64,000 nucleotides of DNA, from NCBI GenBank assembly GCA_000149265.1, contig CH002344.1, positions 1,002,587 to 1,066,586 on the forward strand. Direction: 5' to 3'. Position numbers and translations under genes: made by a program. A model generated the notes under the pieces. That model had not been told where the DNA came from. It did not search any database and was given only the letters and a program-made list of their open reading frames with translations. This stretch comes from Ciona savignyi (Eukaryota; Chordata; Ascidiacea; Phlebobranchia; Cionidae). Shown here one piece after another: positions 46,219 through 64,000 of the stretch. Numbering within the stretch: the first letter of the stretch is position 1; every line of letters begins with the position of its first letter.

Positions 46219-46492
46219 AATACGATTTTCATGTTTACATCGTGAATGGAAAAACCAAGGGGTTAACACATAGGCAATCGTCAGATCACCATGTGCCTAT
46301 CGTCGGGTTACCAAAACTTTTACAGTGTGTTGAGTATGATTCGGACGTTCCTTTTAATAGAACCCACCAATCTATTTGATACAGTTAAGTGTCTGGCCCA
46401 AGGATACAGCCGTCTAGATAGCGACCAGTTTCGAATCTAGGACAATTCGGTTAACTGGCGAAGCACCAATCCATTAAGCTAATCAGTCAGGC
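46219..46492 (-). mobile_element. SINE family 1, decayed full length
   Basis: Ends about 50 bases before the acceptor of the first CLCA coding exon. Confidence 0.85.
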
Positions 46493-46543
46493 ATATAATT
46501 CTTATTTGGATATTTTATAACTACTTTATATATTATTTTATAG

Positions 46544-46564
46544 GCAGTCGTTGCGTTGTGCAGT
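46544..46564 (+). promoter_or_regulatory. Short 5' UTR of the CLCA-CUB gene after an acceptor-like AG
   Basis: The T/A-rich tract ending in ttttatag (AG at 46542-46543) lies 21 bases before the ATG. Candidate spliced-leader or cis acceptor. Confidence 0.4.
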
Positions 46565-63790
<17,226 letters not shown>

Positions 63791-64000
63791 GTAAACCCAT
63801 TCGTGACAGTCATAACAGTAATACACTGGGTATTGTATCAGAATAAAGTGCTGTATGTGTAATATTATAATTAAAATCCGATATTATTTAAAGTAAGTGT
63901 AAGTATTAACATAACCAAGTTAATGGAATTCCCCCTATTATTCTTAGTTTGTAACCGACATTTTTTTAGTTTTTTCGGTTGTTTTCTTTATATAAATACG
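63791..64000. other. Start of CLCA-CUB intron 24
   Basis: The gene continues past the window; nothing else seen. Confidence 0.6.

Overview
The window is animal genomic DNA, most likely from an ascidian of the genus Ciona. It is AT-rich, and its genes are split into many small exons with GT/AG introns. The exact 16-base leader ATTCTATTTGAATAAG, which I recall as the published Ciona spliced leader, sits at the 5' end of a LINE. Nearly every non-coding stretch carries dispersed tRNA-derived SINEs. Two 100-N assembly gaps are present (29220-29319 and 40192-40291).

Four host genes are supported, all on the plus strand. A BTB-BACK-Kelch gene (9691-22199, 11 exons) has one Kelch repeat per exon. 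An intronless Fringe-type glycosyltransferase lies at 31379-32347. A GT10 alpha-1,3-fucosyltransferase occupies 37231-43258 (4 exons). A large CLCA-type gene runs from 46565 off the right end (24 exons seen); it has a zinc-protease motif, a VWA domain, a fibronectin-like segment and then CUB domains, which is not the vertebrate CLCA layout. Two of the four are Golgi-type glycosyltransferases, but I see no operon-like coupling. All four start codons lie 15-21 bases after a strong acceptor-like AG, as expected if their messages receive a spliced leader.

The rest is mobile DNA. At 1068-4315 a Ty3-type LTR element keeps two near-identical LTRs and a single Gag-protease ORF but no reverse transcriptase. 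At 17428-20024, inside the Kelch gene, lies a BEL/Pao-type element that is also Gag-only. At 24001-28500 a nearly full-length L2/CR1-like LINE starts with the spliced leader, followed by progressively decayed leader copies. A CACTG-ended DNA transposon with a broken transposase (14703-16264) sits inside one of two copies of a tandem-repeat element. hAT-like miniature elements, about twenty-five SINE pieces in at least three families, and several decayed tandem duplications fill introns and spacers. Three of the four genes (Kelch, fucosyltransferase, CLCA) carry a duplicated exon fragment in or beside them.

The best candidate for something undescribed is the LINE 5' end: stacked spliced-leader relics plus a perfect 20-base snap-back copy of the target site. 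The CLCA-CUB chimera and the two Gag-only LTR elements come next.
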